Source of the DNA: Streptomyces justiciae
Lineage (GTDB): Bacteria > Actinomycetota > Actinomycetes > Streptomycetales > Streptomycetaceae
Length of the DNA stretch: 64,000 nt
Reading direction: 5' to 3'
Assembly: GCF_015163075.1 (NCBI RefSeq)
Contig: NZ_JADDXU010000001.1
Span: forward strand, 806,001 to 870,000
Part shown: in pieces, positions 8,570 to 17,334 of the stretch
Layout: the number at the start of each line of letters is the position of its first letter
How positions within the stretch are numbered: position 1 is the stretch's first letter
Program-made: the position numbers and the translations under genes
The notes under the pieces: model-generated
What the model was told of the DNA's origin: nothing
Database searches by the model: none
What the model saw: only the letters and a program-made list of their open reading frames with translations

Positions 8570-9448
8570 TCATCCCGTGGGCCCCGTCACGTCGTCCGTG
8601 GCGGGGCCCACGGGCGTGTGCAGATGCGCGAACACGTCCTCCAGGGGCAGGTCGAACCGGTCCTTGTCCCCGTTCCAGCGCCGCACCACCGCCGCCGACG
8701 CCTCCGCCAGGTCCGGCGGCAGTCCTACGGCGTCCAGGGCGGCCGCGATCTCCGCCATCTCCGGCGCCCAGCGCCAGGCACGGGCGGCCACGCTGGGGAA
8801 GTGGTCCACCTCGGCGAGGATGCGTGCCGTCAACGCCCGCCCCTCCTCGGCGAGTTCCTCGCCCACCCCATGGCTCGCGGCGAGGGCGTGCGAGACGGCC
8901 GCCAGGACCCGCGCCGACTTCTGGAACGAGGCGTACGCCATCTTCAGCGCGGACGCCGCGCCGATCTCGGCGTCCAGGGGGCGGGCGACGACCTCGGTGC
9001 CGTCGAACAGCGCGGCCGTCCTCGCCACCGCCTCCGCGTCACCGCTCAGATAGAGGCGGGGGCCGCTGCCGTCCGTCGGAGGGCCGCCGATGATCGAGCC
9101 GTCGACCATCAGCGCGCCGCGCTCGGCGCAGGCCTTGCCGATGCGGGTCGCGCGGTCCGGGCTGATGGCGTTGGCCTCGACGTAGACGCCCCGGAAGTCG
9201 TGCTCCAGGACCTCATGGGCGACGTCCTCGGCGGCGTGCGGCGGGCAGATCGAGAGGACCAGGTCGCTGACGGACAGGGCGGATGCGAGGGACTCGGCGG
9301 CCTCCAGGCCCGCCTGACGCGCCCGTTCCACGGAGGCCGGGCCGCGGCCTTCGGGAACGTACAGGACACGTACTCCCGTACGGGCCGCCTGACCGCCGAC
9401 CGGGGCGCCCATCGCCCCCGGGTGCAGGAGCGTCACCGTTGTCGTCAT
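8570..9448 (-). CDS. NAD(P)-binding oxidoreductase, 6-phosphogluconate/3-hydroxyisobutyrate dehydrogenase-like
   Basis: A 292-residue protein. The N-terminal Rossmann domain begins TTVTLLHPGAMGAPVG, the beta-alpha-beta glycine loop of the 6PGDH/HIBADH superfamily. It continues with DLVLSICPPHAA and the glycine-rich GSIIGGPP region. The C-terminal helical part (about 170-285), with SALKMAYASFQK, resembles the DUF1932 C-terminal domain; the conserved Lys there would be the catalytic base. The substrate is not predictable. ATG 9448 has GGAGG five bases upstream. It is divergent from the expansin-like gene and convergent with the DUF3500 gene, separated by a strong hairpin. Confidence 0.8.
   Translation of the reverse strand: MTTTVTLLHPGAMGAPVGGQAARTGVRVLYVPEGRGPASVERARQAGLEAAESLASALSVSDLVLSICPPHAAEDVAHEVLEHDFRGVYVEANAISPDRATRIGKACAERGALMVDGSIIGGPPTDGSGPRLYLSGDAEAVARTAALFDGTEVVARPLDAEIGAASALKMAYASFQKSARVLAAVSHALAASHGVGEELAEEGRALTARILAEVDHFPSVAARAWRWAPEMAEIAAALDAVGLPPDLAEASAAVVRRWNGDKDRFDLPLEDVFAHLHTPVGPATDDVTGPTG
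8574..8614. terminator. Bidirectional hairpin between convergent genes
   Basis: A perfect 13-bp inverted repeat, CCCGTGGGCCCCG (8574-8586) and CGGGGCCCACGGG (8602-8614), encloses a 15-base loop. It lies immediately after the plus-strand stop at 8557 and within the last codons of the minus-strand gene ending at 8570. No T-run follows on either side, as is usual in Streptomyces. A bidirectional terminator is the simplest reading. Confidence 0.65.
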
Positions 9449-9546
9449 TTCCGCCTCCCGCCCGGCAACCTTCTGGGATCCTGCGGCGACTGTACGTCGA
9501 AGGCTTCCGTCCCCGAAGCCCCACCCGACACACAAGGACCTCAGCC

Positions 9547-10503
9547 GTGGCACCTCCCTCCTCGCACCGCCGTCCTCGCAAGTCACGTGCCCTTCTCATC
9601 GCCGTCGCGGTGGGGGCGGTCGCGATCGTCGCGTCCGTGATCGTGGCGCTCCGGCCCGGTGGCGGCTCGGGGGAGGCCGTGTCGGTGGCCGACGCCGGCC
9701 GTCCGGCGACCGCCGGGTCCGGCGCGGTGACGCGTACGCCGTCCGCCACCCCGTCACCGACACCGAGCGCGTCGGCCTCCGCATCGGCCTCCGCTTCGGC
9801 TTCGGCGAGCAAGAAGGCCTCCCCGAAGGCCACCGCGTCCAAGCGGCCCAAGGCCACCCCCAAATCCCCTGTGAGCACAGGCTCGTTGGCGGGGCGCATC
9901 AAACCCGGCGTCACCTACAGCGGAGTCGCCACCTTCTACGACGCCGGGAACGGCGACGGCGCCTGCACCTTCGGTCCGGCCGGCACCGTCATGACCGCCG
10001 CCATGAACACCGCCGACTACGAGACGTCCAAGGCGTGCGGGGCGTACGTCCAGGTCCGGGCCGCGAGCGGCGCGTCGATCACCGTACGGATCACGAACGA
10101 GTGCCCCGCGCCCTGCCGGGTCGGTCAACTCGACCTCAGCGCCGAGGCGTTCGCGAAGCTCGCCGCGCCGGTCAAGGGCGAGATACCGATCACCTGGAGC
10201 CTGGTGAGCCCCAGCACGAGCGACAAGCTCTCCGTCCGGTACAAGACGGGGTCCAGCCGCTACTGGTGCGGCATCCAGGTCCTTGGCCACCGGAATCCGG
10301 TGGCGCGGCTGGAGGTGCGTACCAGTGGCGGCTGGACCGTGCTGCCCCGCGCCGAGTACAACTACTTCCTCTCCGAGCAGGGCGCCGGCTGCGGCGGGGC
10401 GATCCGCGTCACCGACATCTACGGGGAGCAGCTGACGGTGGACGGGATCGCCCTACGGCCGAACGTCGTCCAGGCGACGGGTGTGCAGTTCGCCCGGCAC
10501 TGA
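9547..10503 (+). CDS. Secreted or membrane-anchored expansin-like protein (DPBB + CBM63-like)
   Basis: A 318-residue protein with a hydrophobic N-terminal segment (about 14-34), then a low-complexity linker of Thr/Pro/Ser/Ala/Lys (about 60-115) containing a run of Ser-Ala repeats. The domain after GVTYSGVATFYDAGNGDGAC is a double-psi beta-barrel of the RlpA/expansin type; NECPAPCRVGQLDLS holds the conserved Asp and paired Cys. The C-terminal part (about 225-318), with YWCGIQVLGHRNPVA, fits the expansin carbohydrate-binding domain. Microbial expansins loosen cellulose or peptidoglycan networks without hydrolysis. GTG 9547 is preceded by AAGGA. It is convergent with the M4 protease, leaving a two-base gap. 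Confidence 0.82.
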   Translation: MAPPSSHRRPRKSRALLIAVAVGAVAIVASVIVALRPGGGSGEAVSVADAGRPATAGSGAVTRTPSATPSPTPSASASASASASASASKKASPKATASKRPKATPKSPVSTGSLAGRIKPGVTYSGVATFYDAGNGDGACTFGPAGTVMTAAMNTADYETSKACGAYVQVRAASGASITVRITNECPAPCRVGQLDLSAEAFAKLAAPVKGEIPITWSLVSPSTSDKLSVRYKTGSSRYWCGIQVLGHRNPVARLEVRTSGGWTVLPRAEYNYFLSEQGAGCGGAIRVTDIYGEQLTVDGIALRPNVVQATGVQFARH

Positions 10504-10505
10504 GC

Positions 10506-12932
10506 TCAGCTCGTCGTCACCGCCGTGTCGTCGACGACGAAGCTCGTCTGGAGCGAGGAGTCCTCGACCCCGGAGAACTTCAGCGTCACCGTCGTGCCCG
10601 CGAAGGCCGACAGGCTGAACGACTTCTGGACGTACCCGGAGGCCGCGTTGAGGTTCGAGTACGTGGCCAGGGTGGTCGACCCGGCGGTGACCGTCAGCTT
10701 GTCGTACTGGGTGCTGGTGGTGGTCTCGGCCGTGTCGATGTGCAGGTAGAAGGTGAACGTGGTGCCGGTGCAGCCGCTCGGGATCGTCACCGACTGGGAG
10801 AGCGTGTCGGTGTGGGTGGAGCCGTAGCCGTCCAGCCACGCCTTGTAGGAGCCGCTGCGGGCGGCCTCGTCGCTGTCGTTGGTGATGACACCGCTGGTCG
10901 CGGTCCAGGTGGTGTTCCCGGACTCGAAGCCCGCGTTGCCCAGCAGCTGCGTGGAGGTGCAACTGCCGCCGCCACCGCTGGAGTTGACGGTCCAGGTGAA
11001 GGATGCGGTGCCGGTCGCGCCGGTGCTGTCGGTCACCGTGACGGTGGGGCTGTACGTCCCCGCCGTGGTCGGGGTGCCGGAGATGGCGCCGGTGGAGCTG
11101 CTGATCGACAGGCTCGTGGGCAGACCGGTCGCCGCATAGGTCAGCGTGCCGCTGTTGGTCGAGCTGGCGCTGATCTGGAGGCTCACCGCGGTGCCGACGG
11201 TCGAGGTCTGGCTGCCCGGGTTGGTGACCGTGACGCCGGTGGTCGGGACCGTGATGTGGCTGCCGACGTTGATGCCCGCGAAGGCGTTGCCGACCCCGGC
11301 GTACTGCGTGGAGCTGGTGCCGTAGAGGGCCGCGGCGGCGTTGAGGGCGGCGGTGCGGGCGCCCGCGTAGTTGGTGCTGGACGTCATGTACGTCGTCAGC
11401 GCCTTGTACCAGATCTGCAGGGCGGCGGCCCGGCCGATGCCGGCGACGGCGACCCCGTCGGAGGTCGGGCTGTTGTAGGTGACGCCGTTGATGGTCTTGC
11501 TGCCGCTGCCCTCGCTCAGCAGGTAGAACATGTGGTTCGCGGGCCCTGACGAGTAGTGCACGTCGAGGTTGCCGACGCCCGAGTACCAACTGTCCGCCGA
11601 CGAACCGTCCTTGTCGGGCTCGTCCATGTAACGCAGCGGCGTGCCGTCGCCGTTGATGTCGATCTTCTCGCCGATGAGATAGTCGCCGACGTCGGTGGAG
11701 TTGTTGGCGTAGAACTCGACGCCGGTGCCGAAGATATCGGAGGTGGCCTCGTTCAACCCGCCTGATTCGCCGGTGTAGTTGAGCCCCGCCGTGTTCGAGG
11801 TGACGCCGTGGCTCATCTCGTGGCCGGCCACGTCCAGCGAGGTCAGCGCGTGGGTGCTGCTGGTGCCGTCGCCGTAGGTCATGCAGAAGCAGTCGTCGTC
11901 CCAGAAGGCGTTGACGTACGCCGTGCTGTAGTGGACGCGGGAGTAGGCCGCCACGCCGTCGTTCTTGATGCCGCTCCGGCCGAAGGTGTTCTTGTAGAAG
12001 TCCCACGTGACCTGGGCGCCGTAGTGCGCGTCGACGCCCGCGGTCTGGGTGTTGGACCCGGAGCCGGTGCCCCAGGTGTCGTCGCTGTCGGTCATCAGCG
12101 TGCCGGTGCCGGACGTGCCGTTGTTGAGGCTGTACGTCTTGTGGCCGCCGCGCGTGGTGTCGTACAGCTGGTACGTCGAACCGGACAGCGTGGTCCCGAT
12201 GGTGACCGTGCCGCTGTACTGGCTGTTGCCGGTGCCGGTCTCGATGCCCTCGAAGCGGGAGAGTTCGGCGCCGGTCGTGGCGTCGGTGATGACGTGCAGC
12301 TTGCTGGGGGTACCGTCGTCCTGGAAGCCGGTGACGACCGTCTCCCAGGCCAGCTTCGGGGTGCCCTCGCCGGCCCAGATCACCTTGCGGGCGCTCTCGG
12401 CGGCGGGGCTGGTGGCGTCGAGGGCCTTGGCCGTCTTCAGAGCCTTCGACTGCGCGGCGGACTTGCCGAACGTCGCCGTTGTCGACTTGACCGAGACGGT
12501 ACGGCGGTTGTTGTTGAAGGTGGTGCTCACGGTGCCGGCGGCCCGCGAGGCCGGGGGCGTGTGCACGACCAGGTCGCCGCCGAGGACGGGGAGGCCGGCG
12601 AAGGTGCGCTCGTAACGGGTGTGCAGGGTGCCGTCGTTGTCCTTGACGACGTCCTTGACGACCAGCTTCTCCTTGGCACCGAGGCCGAGGGTCCTGGCGG
12701 TCGCGCCCGTCTTGGCGTCGGCGCTCTTGATGAGCGCGGTGCGCTGGGCCGGGGAGAGCTTGGCCTCCAGGCCGCCGGTGCGCAGCGGGCTCGGGTGGGG
12801 GGACGCGGGCGCGGCGGTCGCGGGGACCGTCTGGAGGCCGAGGGCCAGCAGGGCGGCGGTGGCCGCCAGGGCTCCGGCGGCGGTCGCCGGCCGGGTCGCC
12901 GCTCTGGACGCCTGTCTGGGGGTTCGTCTCAC
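10506..12932 (-). CDS. Secreted M4 (thermolysin-like) metalloprotease with C-terminal Ig-like and beta-sandwich domains
   Basis: A preproprotein of 808 residues. GTG 12932 has GGAG five bases upstream, and the frame then gives a good signal peptide ending near residue 41 (VPATAA). The FTP/PepSY-type propeptide spans about 55-215. The protease domain has the zinc motif HEMSH (371-375) and the third ligand Glu395 in GGLNEATSD. After about residue 585 comes a putative Ig/cadherin-like domain (TNPGSQTSTVGTAVSLQ), then a Gly-Ser linker and a C-terminal beta-sandwich with SCTSTQLLGNAGFE, common on streptomycete exoenzymes. It should act extracellularly on proteins after self-processing. A longer frame from 13094 is unlikely. 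Confidence 0.9.
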   Translation of the reverse strand: MRRTPRQASRAATRPATAAGALAATAALLALGLQTVPATAAPASPHPSPLRTGGLEAKLSPAQRTALIKSADAKTGATARTLGLGAKEKLVVKDVVKDNDGTLHTRYERTFAGLPVLGGDLVVHTPPASRAAGTVSTTFNNNRRTVSVKSTTATFGKSAAQSKALKTAKALDATSPAAESARKVIWAGEGTPKLAWETVVTGFQDDGTPSKLHVITDATTGAELSRFEGIETGTGNSQYSGTVTIGTTLSGSTYQLYDTTRGGHKTYSLNNGTSGTGTLMTDSDDTWGTGSGSNTQTAGVDAHYGAQVTWDFYKNTFGRSGIKNDGVAAYSRVHYSTAYVNAFWDDDCFCMTYGDGTSSTHALTSLDVAGHEMSHGVTSNTAGLNYTGESGGLNEATSDIFGTGVEFYANNSTDVGDYLIGEKIDINGDGTPLRYMDEPDKDGSSADSWYSGVGNLDVHYSSGPANHMFYLLSEGSGSKTINGVTYNSPTSDGVAVAGIGRAAALQIWYKALTTYMTSSTNYAGARTAALNAAAALYGTSSTQYAGVGNAFAGINVGSHITVPTTGVTVTNPGSQTSTVGTAVSLQISASSTNSGTLTYAATGLPTSLSISSSTGAISGTPTTAGTYSPTVTVTDSTGATGTASFTWTVNSSGGGGSCTSTQLLGNAGFESGNTTWTATSGVITNDSDEAARSGSYKAWLDGYGSTHTDTLSQSVTIPSGCTGTTFTFYLHIDTAETTTSTQYDKLTVTAGSTTLATYSNLNAASGYVQKSFSLSAFAGTTVTLKFSGVEDSSLQTSFVVDDTAVTTS

Positions 12933-13117
12933 TCTTGCTCCTACTGCGACGGCCGCACGCCGGCGGCCGGTGACAGACCGGGCAGACGGATGTGCTGTCC
13001 GGGTCGGACTGAGCAGTGCAGGGCTGAGCAGTGCGGGGTGCGGTTCGGAAGAATGACAGGATTGACGTAGGCATGTCATGCGAGGAGCGGTCATTCGAGG
13101 GCCGTACGGGAGCCGTC

Positions 13118-13131
13118 GAGGGTTAACCCTC
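13118..13131. promoter_or_regulatory. 14-bp perfect palindrome upstream of the M4 protease
   Basis: GAGGGTTAACCCTC is a perfect palindrome in the 243-base gap between the ANTAR gene and the protease start (about 185 bases upstream of it). A TGACA/TGTCA pair lies nearer the gene, in 13054-13080. It may be a regulator site for the protease; no binding protein can be named. Confidence 0.35.
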
Positions 13132-13175
13132 TGCGTAGCTGTGAACCGCCTGTGGCGTACCGGGTCGCCGACCGC

Positions 13176-13886
13176 TCAGCGCAGGCAGCGGCCGACCGCC
13201 GTGCGCAGGGCCGTGCGCACCGCCTCGGGCGGCGGCGGGCCGCCGGTCCCCGTGCCGGCGGTGAGCGCCGCGGCGACCGTGCGCAGCTTGGTGTTGGACA
13301 GCTGGGAGGTCTCGCGCAGGATGTGCCAGGCCTCGTCGGACGTACAGCCGTGGGCGGCCATGAGGATGCCGCGGGCCTGGTCGATCACCGGCCGGGAGAC
13401 GATCGCGTGCCGCAGCTGCCGGACCTCCGCGCGCAGGACGCACAGCTGCTCCGCGCGCTCCAGCGCCACCGCGGAGCAGGCCGGCGGACCGGGCTCCGGC
13501 TCGGGCTCGGGGCCGGCGGGGGGCGGCTCGGCGGACGGGGGCGTGTGCAGCGGGTCGGTGGTGTCGAGGCCGGCGAGCTCCAGGATGCGGCGCGGCTGGC
13601 CGTTCCAGTGCGTGGCGGCCACCGGGATGTGCCGGTGCCGGCCGTAGTGGTCGAGGAGTTCCAGGAACTGCAACCCCGCCGTGTCCATGAACACCACGTC
13701 GGCCATGTCCAGCTCGACCCGGCGCACATCGGCAGGCAGTGCCGTCAGGGTCTCGTCCAGGACGTCGGCGCAGCCGTGCACGAGCTCGCCGCGCGGCCTC
13801 AGTTCGGCGCGGCCCGCGTGCGTACGTCCCTTGATGACCAGGGGGTTGAACCGCCCCGCGAGAGCTGTGTGCGCCGCTGAGATCAT
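13176..13886 (-). CDS. STAS-ANTAR regulator
   Basis: A 236-residue protein. The N-terminal STAS domain (about 10-110) has the anti-anti-sigma core VELDMADVVFMDTAGLQFL; the Asp-Thr-Ala pattern replaces the usual phosphorylatable Asp-Ser. A Pro/Glu linker (about 115-140) leads to a C-terminal ANTAR domain (about 150-215) with VIDQARGILMAAHGC and the aromatic-rich helix DEAWHILRETS. ANTAR domains bind paired stem-loops in nascent RNA to prevent termination. Joining it to STAS suggests partner-switch control of antitermination. ATG 13886 is taken as the start; 13946 is an upstream alternative. The MEDS-ATPase gene lies divergently 242 bases away and may be its partner. Confidence 0.82.
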   Translation of the reverse strand: MISAAHTALAGRFNPLVIKGRTHAGRAELRPRGELVHGCADVLDETLTALPADVRRVELDMADVVFMDTAGLQFLELLDHYGRHRHIPVAATHWNGQPRRILELAGLDTTDPLHTPPSAEPPPAGPEPEPEPGPPACSAVALERAEQLCVLRAEVRQLRHAIVSRPVIDQARGILMAAHGCTSDEAWHILRETSQLSNTKLRTVAAALTAGTGTGGPPPPEAVRTALRTAVGRCLR

Positions 13887-14128
13887 GTCCCCGCCTCGTC
13901 GGTCCCCGTCCGTCGTCACGACGTCGTACGCCTGGTCCGGCGTCACCGCCGCGGTCCTCGTACCGCCGCGCCCTGCCGTACCCGAGGAGTGTGGAAACCG
14001 CTCCGCGAGGGGCCCGGCGGTGCTGACAGGCGCCTGCCCTGCGCGCGGCGGGCTACACCCGTTCGGCGGGGATTGATCGGCCTCGCGGCGGGTACGCGCG
14101 GTTTCGTCCAGGACCAGCGGGGAGCGGC

Positions 14129-15157
14129 ATGAGCGGCAGAAGTGGGCCAGGAGGCCTCGACGGACACGGACCGGGCGGCACCCCCAGCCCCTTCGTCCAC
14201 CCCGCGCTGTTCTACCGCGACACCCAGGACTACCTCGACGGCACCCTCCGCTTCGTCCGCGAGGGACTCGCCGAGGGTGAGCCGGTCGCCGTGGCGGTGC
14301 CAGGCCGGAACCTCCGCCTCATCAGGGAGGGCCTCGGCCCCGCGGCCGGCGCCGTCCGCCTCCTCGACATGGAGCAGGCCGGCCGCAACCCCGGCCGGAT
14401 CATCCCCGGCGTGCTGCGGGCCTTCGCCGACGCACAGCCGCCCGGACGCCGGGTACGGATCATCGGCGAACCGATCTGGGCGGGCCGCACCGCCGTCGAG
14501 TACCCGGCCTGCGTCCAGCACGAGGCCCTCATCAACGCCGCCTTCGAAGGCCGTGCGGCGACCATCCTGTGCCCGTACGACGTCCGGCGCCTCGACGACA
14601 GGGTGCTCGCCGACGCCTACGCCACCCATCCCACCGTCATCCACGGCGGATGGACCGCGGACAGCGGGAGGTACGCGCCGGACTCGGTGGTCGCCCGCTA
14701 CAACGAGCCGCTGCCCGTGGTGCCGGAGGCGTCCGCCGCGATCTTCCCCTTCGACTACGACTCGCTCTCCGAGACCCGCCACCGCGCCGCCGACGAGGGC
14801 GCCCGCCTCGGCCTCACCGCCGCCCGCGTACAGGATCTGATGCTGGTCACGGCCGAGCTGACGACCAACAGCGTGGTGCACGGGGGCGGGCGTGGGGTGC
14901 TGCGGGTGTGGGGGGAGGGTGGGGTGGACGGGGGCGGCGGGTATGGCACGTCGGACGGGCTGTACGGGATGCGCGGCGCGGTGGTGTGCGAGGTGCGGGA
15001 CTCCGGGCTGCTCGCCGACCCTCTCGCGGGGCGGCGCCCCGCTCCGCTGGACCAGCGTGGCGGGCGCGGGCTGCTGCTGGTGAACCTGGTGGCCGACCTG
15101 GTCCGGATGCACACCGGCCGGGCGGGGACGACGGTGCGGTGCTGGTTCGGGCGGTGA
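14129..15157 (+). CDS. MEDS-domain anti-sigma-type ATPase (RsbA-like)
   Basis: A 342-residue protein. The N-terminal MEDS (DcmR-type sensory) domain spans about 20-190, starting HPALFYRDTQDYLDGTLRFV. The C-terminal GHKL ATPase of the RsbW/SpoIIAB class has the N box ELTTNSVVHGG and a degenerate glycine lid near RGGRGLLLVN. Such proteins sequester STAS or sigma-factor partners in response to a ligand. A Gly-rich insertion (about 254-275) interrupts the ATPase domain. GGGGAG five bases before ATG 14129 fixes the start. It is divergent from a STAS-ANTAR regulator that could be its partner. The stop is followed 26 bases later by a two-component pair. Confidence 0.82.
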   Translation: MSGRSGPGGLDGHGPGGTPSPFVHPALFYRDTQDYLDGTLRFVREGLAEGEPVAVAVPGRNLRLIREGLGPAAGAVRLLDMEQAGRNPGRIIPGVLRAFADAQPPGRRVRIIGEPIWAGRTAVEYPACVQHEALINAAFEGRAATILCPYDVRRLDDRVLADAYATHPTVIHGGWTADSGRYAPDSVVARYNEPLPVVPEASAAIFPFDYDSLSETRHRAADEGARLGLTAARVQDLMLVTAELTTNSVVHGGGRGVLRVWGEGGVDGGGGYGTSDGLYGMRGAVVCEVRDSGLLADPLAGRRPAPLDQRGGRGLLLVNLVADLVRMHTGRAGTTVRCWFGR

Positions 15158-15183
15158 CCGGCCAGCGCGCGTAGCGTGAGGTC

Positions 15184-15861
15184 ATGCGGGTGCTGGTCGT
15201 CGAGGACGAGGCACGGTACGCCGCCGGGCTCAGGGACGGACTGGAGGCCGAGGGCTTCGCCGTCGACGTCGCGCCCGACGGGGTGGACGGCCTGTGGCTG
15301 GCCCGCGAGAACACGTACGACGCGATCGTCCTCGACATCATGCTGCCCAGGCTCAACGGCTACCGCGTTTGCCGGGCCCTGCGCGGCGAGGGCGACTGGA
15401 CGCCGATCCTCATGCTCACCGCCAAGGAGGGCGAGTGGGACGAGATCGAGGGCCTCGACACCGGCGCCGACGACTATCTGACCAAGCCCGTCTCGTACGC
15501 CGTACTGCTCGCCCGGCTGCGCGCGCTGCTGCGCCGCGAGGCACGACAGCGGCCCGCCGTGCTCGCCGCCGGCGACCTGCGGCTCGACCCCGCGACCCGG
15601 ACCGTGACCCGGGCCGGGCGGGACATCGAGGTCACCGCGCGGGAGCTGGCGGTCCTGGAGTTCCTGCTGCGACGGGCCGGGGAGGCGGTGTCCAAGCGGA
15701 CCATCCTCGACCAGGTGTGGGGCGACGACTTCGAGGGCGATCCGAACATCGTCGAGGTGTATGTACGGCGGCTGCGCAACAAGGTCGACCGGCCGTTCGG
15801 GAGGGAGTCGCTGCGGACGGTGCGGGGGCACGGGTATCGGCTGGTGCGGGATGACGGGTGA
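15184..15861 (+). CDS. Two-component response regulator, OmpR/PhoB family
   Basis: A 225-residue regulator. The receiver has the acidic pocket EDE (7-9), phospho-acceptor Asp51 in IVLDIMLPR, a conserved Thr in LMLTAKEG, and TKPVS with the Lys. The winged-helix output domain runs from about 125, with TARELAVLEFLLRR and HGYRLVRDDG at the end. It overlaps the following kinase gene by 11 bases, so the two are coupled. The target genes are not evident; the lipoprotein gene directly after the kinase is a candidate. Confidence 0.9.
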   Translation: MRVLVVEDEARYAAGLRDGLEAEGFAVDVAPDGVDGLWLARENTYDAIVLDIMLPRLNGYRVCRALRGEGDWTPILMLTAKEGEWDEIEGLDTGADDYLTKPVSYAVLLARLRALLRREARQRPAVLAAGDLRLDPATRTVTRAGRDIEVTARELAVLEFLLRRAGEAVSKRTILDQVWGDDFEGDPNIVEVYVRRLRNKVDRPFGRESLRTVRGHGYRLVRDDG

Positions 15862-17224
15862 GCGGCGGGGACGGGAGGGGGTGCGGGGCCTGCGGCGGCG
15901 GGCGGTACGGGGCCGGCGGTTGCCGATGGTGGGTGACCGGGGGCTGTCGGCGGTGGGGGACCGGCGGTTGCGGGCGGTGCGGGTGCGGGCCACCGTCATC
16001 GCCGTGCTCGCGGTGGCGGTGGCGATGGTCGTGGGCGGTACGGCGCTGGTCCTCGGGTTGCGGACCGAGCTGAGCAACGACGTACGGGACGCGGCCCGCG
16101 CCCGCGCCCGGGAGGTGGCCCGGGTGATCGAGGCCGGGCACGGCGTGCCCGTACCGCGTGTGGCGGACCCCGGTGAGGAGTTCCTCCAGGTCGTGGCCGC
16201 CGACGGGACGGTGGTCGCGGCCAGCGCCAACGTCCGGGGCCGGCCCGCCTTCGCCGACCTGCGCCCCGGCGGTACCGCGACTGTGGACACCCCGCTCGAC
16301 GAGGACCCGTTCCTGGTGGTCGCGGTGGGCGCGCGGTACGGCGGCCGGGAACTGGTCGTCCTGGACGGCCGCACACCCGCGGGGGTCGCGGAGGCCACCG
16401 CGACGGTCACCCGCTTCCTGCTCATCGGCCTGCCCGGGGTGCTGGCGCTCGCCGCGGCGGCGACCTGGACCGCCGTGGGCCGGGCGCTCGGGCGGGTGGC
16501 ACGCGCCGAGTCCGCCCAGCGCCGCTTCGTCTCGGACGCCTCCCACGAACTGCGCACCCCCGTCGCCACCCTCCGCCAGCACGCCGAGGTCGCCCTCGCC
16601 CACCCCGACCGGGCCGACACGGGGGCGCTCGCGGGGACGGTGCGCGAGGAGGCCGTACGGATGCAGCGCCTCGTCGACGACCTGCTGCTGCTCGCCCGCG
16701 CGGACGAGCGTGCGGCGGGCGGCGTACGACGTCCGGTCGACCTCGACGACCTGGTGCTGGAGGAGGTGCGCAGGCTACGGGCGACGGCCACCGCGCCGGC
16801 CGTCGACAGCACCGGCGTCGGGGCGGCCCGGGTGACCGGCGACGAGGAGGCGCTGCGCCGGCTGGTGCGCAACCTCGGGGAGAACGCGGCGCGATATGCG
16901 CGCGGGCGGGTGGCCTTCACGCTGGGCGACGGCGGGGACGGGTGGGTGCGGCTGGCGGTGGAGGACGACGGACCGGGTGTTCCGGCCGCCGACCGGCAGC
17001 GGGTCTTCGACCGGTTCGTACGACTGGACGAGGCGCGGGTCAGGGACAAGGGCGGGGGCGGCTCGGGGCTGGGCCTCGCGATCGTGGCCGAGGTGGCGCG
17101 GGCGCACTGGGGGACGGTGACGGTGGAGAGGGGCGCGGCGGGGTCGGGAGGTGCGGGCTCGGGAGGGGCGGGGCTGGGCGGGGCGCGGTTCGTGGTGATG
17201 CTGCCGTCGGGGGAGGGGGACTGA
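15851..17224 (+). CDS. Sensor histidine kinase without a HAMP linker
   Basis: A 457-residue kinase starting at ATG 15851, inside the end of the regulator gene. The first 45 residues are Arg-rich with two imperfect copies of VGDR-LxAV. TM1 is about 47-70, the extracytoplasmic loop 71-186, and TM2 about 188-206. His232 in VSDASHELRTPV lies only about 25 residues after TM2, so the usual 50-residue HAMP domain is missing. The ATPase boxes are intact (NLGENAARYA, DDGPGVP, GSGLGLAI). The Gly-rich tail (AGSGGAGSGGAGLGG) interrupts the last strand. It is coupled to the upstream OmpR regulator. Confidence 0.88.
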   Translation: MTGERRGREGVRGLRRRAVRGRRLPMVGDRGLSAVGDRRLRAVRVRATVIAVLAVAVAMVVGGTALVLGLRTELSNDVRDAARARAREVARVIEAGHGVPVPRVADPGEEFLQVVAADGTVVAASANVRGRPAFADLRPGGTATVDTPLDEDPFLVVAVGARYGGRELVVLDGRTPAGVAEATATVTRFLLIGLPGVLALAAAATWTAVGRALGRVARAESAQRRFVSDASHELRTPVATLRQHAEVALAHPDRADTGALAGTVREEAVRMQRLVDDLLLLARADERAAGGVRRPVDLDDLVLEEVRRLRATATAPAVDSTGVGAARVTGDEEALRRLVRNLGENAARYARGRVAFTLGDGGDGWVRLAVEDDGPGVPAADRQRVFDRFVRLDEARVRDKGGGGSGLGLAIVAEVARAHWGTVTVERGAAGSGGAGSGGAGLGGARFVVMLPSGEGD

Positions 17225-17334
17225 CGGGAGCGGAACCGGTCTGTCGGTAGCGGAGCTGAATCGTCCGTCAGGTGTGTTCAGGGGCTGTTCAGCGGGGGCG
17301 GCGCAGGCTGTGGGGGTCGGCTTGGGAGGTCGTC

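Noticed and set aside
10453..13074. Long second frame (873 codons) on the same strand as the M4 protease
   Set aside because: Composition is Arg/His/Gln repeats with no domain; the neighbouring frame is a clear protease with HEMSH.
14755..17049. 764-codon antisense frame across the second two-component pair
   Set aside because: Ser/Arg/Pro-rich shadow; the plus-strand genes are well supported.
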